DNA from: JAVZIQ01 sp037440545
Lineage (GTDB): Archaea; Thermoproteota; Bathyarchaeia; Bathyarchaeales; Bathycorpusculaceae
Direction: 5' to 3'
Length of the DNA stretch: 7,436 bases
Assembly (NCBI GenBank): GCA_037440545.1
Contig: JBBITX010000056.1
Location: forward strand, 1-7,436
Of this stretch, positions 6,125-7,436 are shown piece after piece (position 1 is the first letter of the stretch; every line of letters starts with the position of its first letter). The notes under the pieces were generated by a model. It was not told the origin of the DNA, searched no databases, and worked only from the letters and a program-made list of their open reading frames with translations. The translations under genes and the position numbers were made by a program.

Positions 6125-6904
6125 ATGCGTGTTAAGGCTGTTATCTTCGACTTGTTTGATACTTTGCTGCTTATTAGGGGTGGCGATGCCTTTTATGAGC
6201 CGGCGCTTAAAAGGCTTCACAGCTATCTATGGAATCTGGGATTTAAAATTTCCTTTGAAGAGTTTAGGCGGGCATATTTTTCGGTTAGAGATGAACTTTA
6301 CATTGAAACTGAAAAAAGCCTTGAAGAGCCCCATTTTGACGTTCGCCTTTCTAGAACATTGAGGAGGTTAGGTTACGATTTTGACGCTTCCCATCCCGTT
6401 GTAAAGGGAGGCACCCGGACCTTTGCTGAAGAATTCATGCGTTACGTTGAACTAGACGAAGAGGCTGTGGAAGTTCTTCGGAAGCTTCATGGAAAATATA
6501 GGCTTGGAATAGTTTCAAACCTTTCCATCCCCGAAGCAGCCTTGGAACTTTTAGAAAAATTTGATTTAAAGAAATACTTTAGCGCAATAATAATATCTGG
6601 AGAAGCCAAAAAACGTAAACCAAGCCCAGAAATCTTTGAAAAAGCCCTAAAAACCCTCGAAGTCAAGGGATCTGAAGCCATTTTTATCGGAGACACGCTT
6701 AGCACGGATATAAAAGGCGCCAGAAACATGGGAATGCAAACAATATTAATTAGGAGGGATGGCTCCAAAACATTTTTTGGGAATTCAAAAGAAGGAGAAC
6801 AGGTTAAACCCGACAAAATTATCACAAGCCTAAAAGAACTGCCGAAAATGCTTGAAAATTTTGAAAACAAAAAATTTAAACATAAACTTCTTTATTGCCT
6901 CTAA
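6125..6904 (+). CDS. HAD superfamily hydrolase, dehalogenase/phosphatase type
   Basis: A 259-residue soluble haloacid dehalogenase-like hydrolase, which would cleave a phosphoester or similar bond through an aspartyl intermediate. Motif I is FDLFDTL with nucleophile Asp9. Motif II is IVSNLS with Ser131. Motif III is KRKPSPEIF with Lys165. Motif IV is IGDTLSTD with Asp190 and Asp195 for Mg2+. Residues about 15-105 form a helical cap of the C1 type inserted after motif I, placing it in subfamily I. The residue two past the nucleophile, the Asp acid/base in most HAD phosphatases, is Phe11 here. That resembles the aromatic residue in haloacid dehalogenases, so phosphatase activity cannot be assumed. 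The last ~15 residues are a basic tail outside the fold. The ATG start follows the purine-rich GAGGGATGAGGG. The gene stands alone between a tRNA and a small membrane protein, so context gives no substrate. Confidence 0.88.
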   Translation: MRVKAVIFDLFDTLLLIRGGDAFYEPALKRLHSYLWNLGFKISFEEFRRAYFSVRDELYIETEKSLEEPHFDVRLSRTLRRLGYDFDASHPVVKGGTRTFAEEFMRYVELDEEAVEVLRKLHGKYRLGIVSNLSIPEAALELLEKFDLKKYFSAIIISGEAKKRKPSPEIFEKALKTLEVKGSEAIFIGDTLSTDIKGARNMGMQTILIRRDGSKTFFGNSKEGEQVKPDKIITSLKELPKMLENFENKKFKHKLLYCL

Positions 6905-7022
6905 ATAGAAGTTTTCGAATTTATGTAGGGAAATTCAGATTTCAAATGGCTGATGGGATCCTGCTTCGACTTGAAAGCTTGCTGATATGTGCAGGTTAAA
7001 TTGTAAGGTATATGATAAAAAT

Positions 7023-7031
7023 GGGAGTGAT
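7023..7031 (+). promoter_or_regulatory. Strong ribosome binding site deciding a TTG start
   Basis: GGGAGTGAT closely matches the archaeal Shine-Dalgarno GGAGGTGAT and ends five bases before the TTG at 7037. This spacing is what makes the small TTG-initiated frame more believable than the overlapping ATG frame from 7012, which would contain the site inside its coding sequence. Confidence 0.6.
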
Positions 7032-7036
7032 GCATC

Positions 7037-7183
7037 TTGAAAATCAGGAAGATTGAAGCTGTAATAGTTGCAGTTATGATTTTAGGAGTGGCGTTTGCAT
7101 GTATTTTTATATTTCAAGCTTTTAAGAATAAAGATATTGAGCCTTCTGCAAAGAAGGGAAGGTTTATCATAACCGCCATATAA
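7037..7183 (+). CDS. Small single-span membrane protein, 48 residues, unknown function
   Basis: I do not recognise a family. A TTG start gives a 48-residue protein: a short basic N-terminus (MKIRKIE), one hydrophobic helix of about 22 residues (roughly 8-29, containing VIVAVMILGVAFACIFIF), then a polar and basic tail with KNKDIEPSAKKGR, ending in a short hydrophobic stretch. The positive-inside rule is ambiguous because both ends are basic. The start is chosen for the GGGAGTGAT ribosome binding site five bases upstream. The helix has no obvious signal-peptidase site, so it looks like an anchored peptide rather than a secreted one. Alternatives are an intact small membrane protein or the signal-anchor remnant of a longer gene; the bases after its TAA do not clearly continue a domain. 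It follows the HAD gene by 132 bases on the same strand. Confidence 0.55.
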   Translation: MKIRKIEAVIVAVMILGVAFACIFIFQAFKNKDIEPSAKKGRFIITAI

Positions 7184-7246
7184 TATAGAGGTTGATGTGT
7201 TGTGTTTTATGTATTTTAGTGTGGGCAATGGAAGTTTTAGATGGGC

Positions 7247-7436
7247 TTAGCGATAAATTCTTTTTCTAATGTCTACTTTGACAACGACTACTATTTTTCT
7301 TGTTCGTAAACCTTGAACAGCGCTCTATAGTTTCCTACACGTAAGCTATGTCGAGTTTACCTGCCGGAAAACCTCAAGCTGTTTAAGCTTGTCAACTATC
7401 CGTTGCTTTTCTTCAGGCTTTAGGCCCTTTAAGAAA
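7247..7436 (-). pseudogene. Broken RelE/ParE-superfamily toxin gene (partial, frameshifted)
   Basis: Three consecutive minus-strand segments in two frames together read like a RelE-type mRNA-cleaving toxin. The first, from 7435, starts FLKGLKPEEKQRIVDKL and runs to a TAG at 7346-7348. The second, RVGNYRALFKVYEQEK (7341-7294), is in another frame and ends at a TAG at 7291-7293. The third, KIVVVVKVDIRKRIYR (7297-7250), returns to the first frame and ends in TAA at 7247-7249. The order matches the family: a helical hairpin, the RVGNYR strand, then the V-K-x-x-R-x-x-x-YR ending. The second break falls on an A-run, where one missing base would restore the frame. The linker between helix and RVGNYR is about ten residues shorter than in typical members. 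The N-terminus and any antitoxin gene would lie beyond the window edge. Recognition is by motif; two frameshifts argue against function unless they are sequencing errors. Confidence 0.65.

Noticed and set aside
6487..6870. Minus-strand open frame of 127 residues opposite the HAD gene
   Set aside because: It overlaps HAD motifs II to IV in antisense. Its Ser/Phe-rich composition is typical of an opposite-strand shadow.
6951..6985. Possible archaeal C/D box RNA, with TGATGG (6951-6956) as C box and CTGA (6982-6985) as D box
   Set aside because: The C box is imperfect, the internal D'/C' pair is missing, there is no terminal stem, and the spacing does not fit a guide RNA.
7012..7056. ATG frame of 14 residues overlapping the small membrane protein
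   Set aside because: It has no ribosome binding site of its own and contains the site used by the TTG frame. The product has no structure-like pattern.
1..7436. CRISPR array, insertion sequence or defence gene cluster
   Set aside because: No spaced direct repeats, terminal inverted repeats with target duplications, transposase or nuclease motifs were seen. The RelE remnant is the only accessory-type gene besides the left-edge join.

Overview
The window most likely comes from an uncultured archaeon, probably a Thermoproteota/Bathyarchaeia-type lineage assembled from a metagenome. The large gene is an isoleucyl-tRNA synthetase of archaeal character. Starts are often GTG or TTG, TATA/BRE-like boxes sit upstream of genes, and the tRNA lacks an encoded CCA. 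Apart from the first ~145 bases, composition is moderately AT-rich. The lineage is inferred from style, not from a search.

Layout, left to right. Bases 1 to ~145 are GC-rich (about 65% by hand count). On the minus strand they encode an N-terminal piece of an aldehyde:ferredoxin oxidoreductase-like protein. They run abruptly into the C-terminal half of a plus-strand gamma-glutamyltransferase-like enzyme (to 757), so the left edge looks like a chimeric join or a real rearrangement. Next comes an oxalate/formate-antiporter-like MFS transporter (975-2261), then 396 bases with no gene, then ileS (2658-5699). A tRNA-Ala(CGC) lies at 5820-5893, followed by a T-run and a foldable, possibly switch-like element (5935-6010). 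A HAD-family hydrolase follows (6125-6904), then a 48-residue single-span membrane protein with a strong ribosome binding site (7037-7183). A broken RelE-type toxin gene lies on the minus strand at the right edge (7247-7436).

All intact genes are on the plus strand. The gaps between them exceed 100 bases and candidate promoters are visible, so they look like separate transcription units rather than one operon. ileS and tRNA-Ala are translation housekeeping genes. The Ggt-like enzyme, transporter, HAD hydrolase and small membrane protein have no demonstrable shared pathway.

I do not see a clear new multi-gene system. The items most worth checking are the left-edge chimera, the foldable element between tRNA-Ala and the HAD gene, the RelE remnant, and a base-composition gradient (keto bases falling from 5' to 3') inside each of the three long genes.
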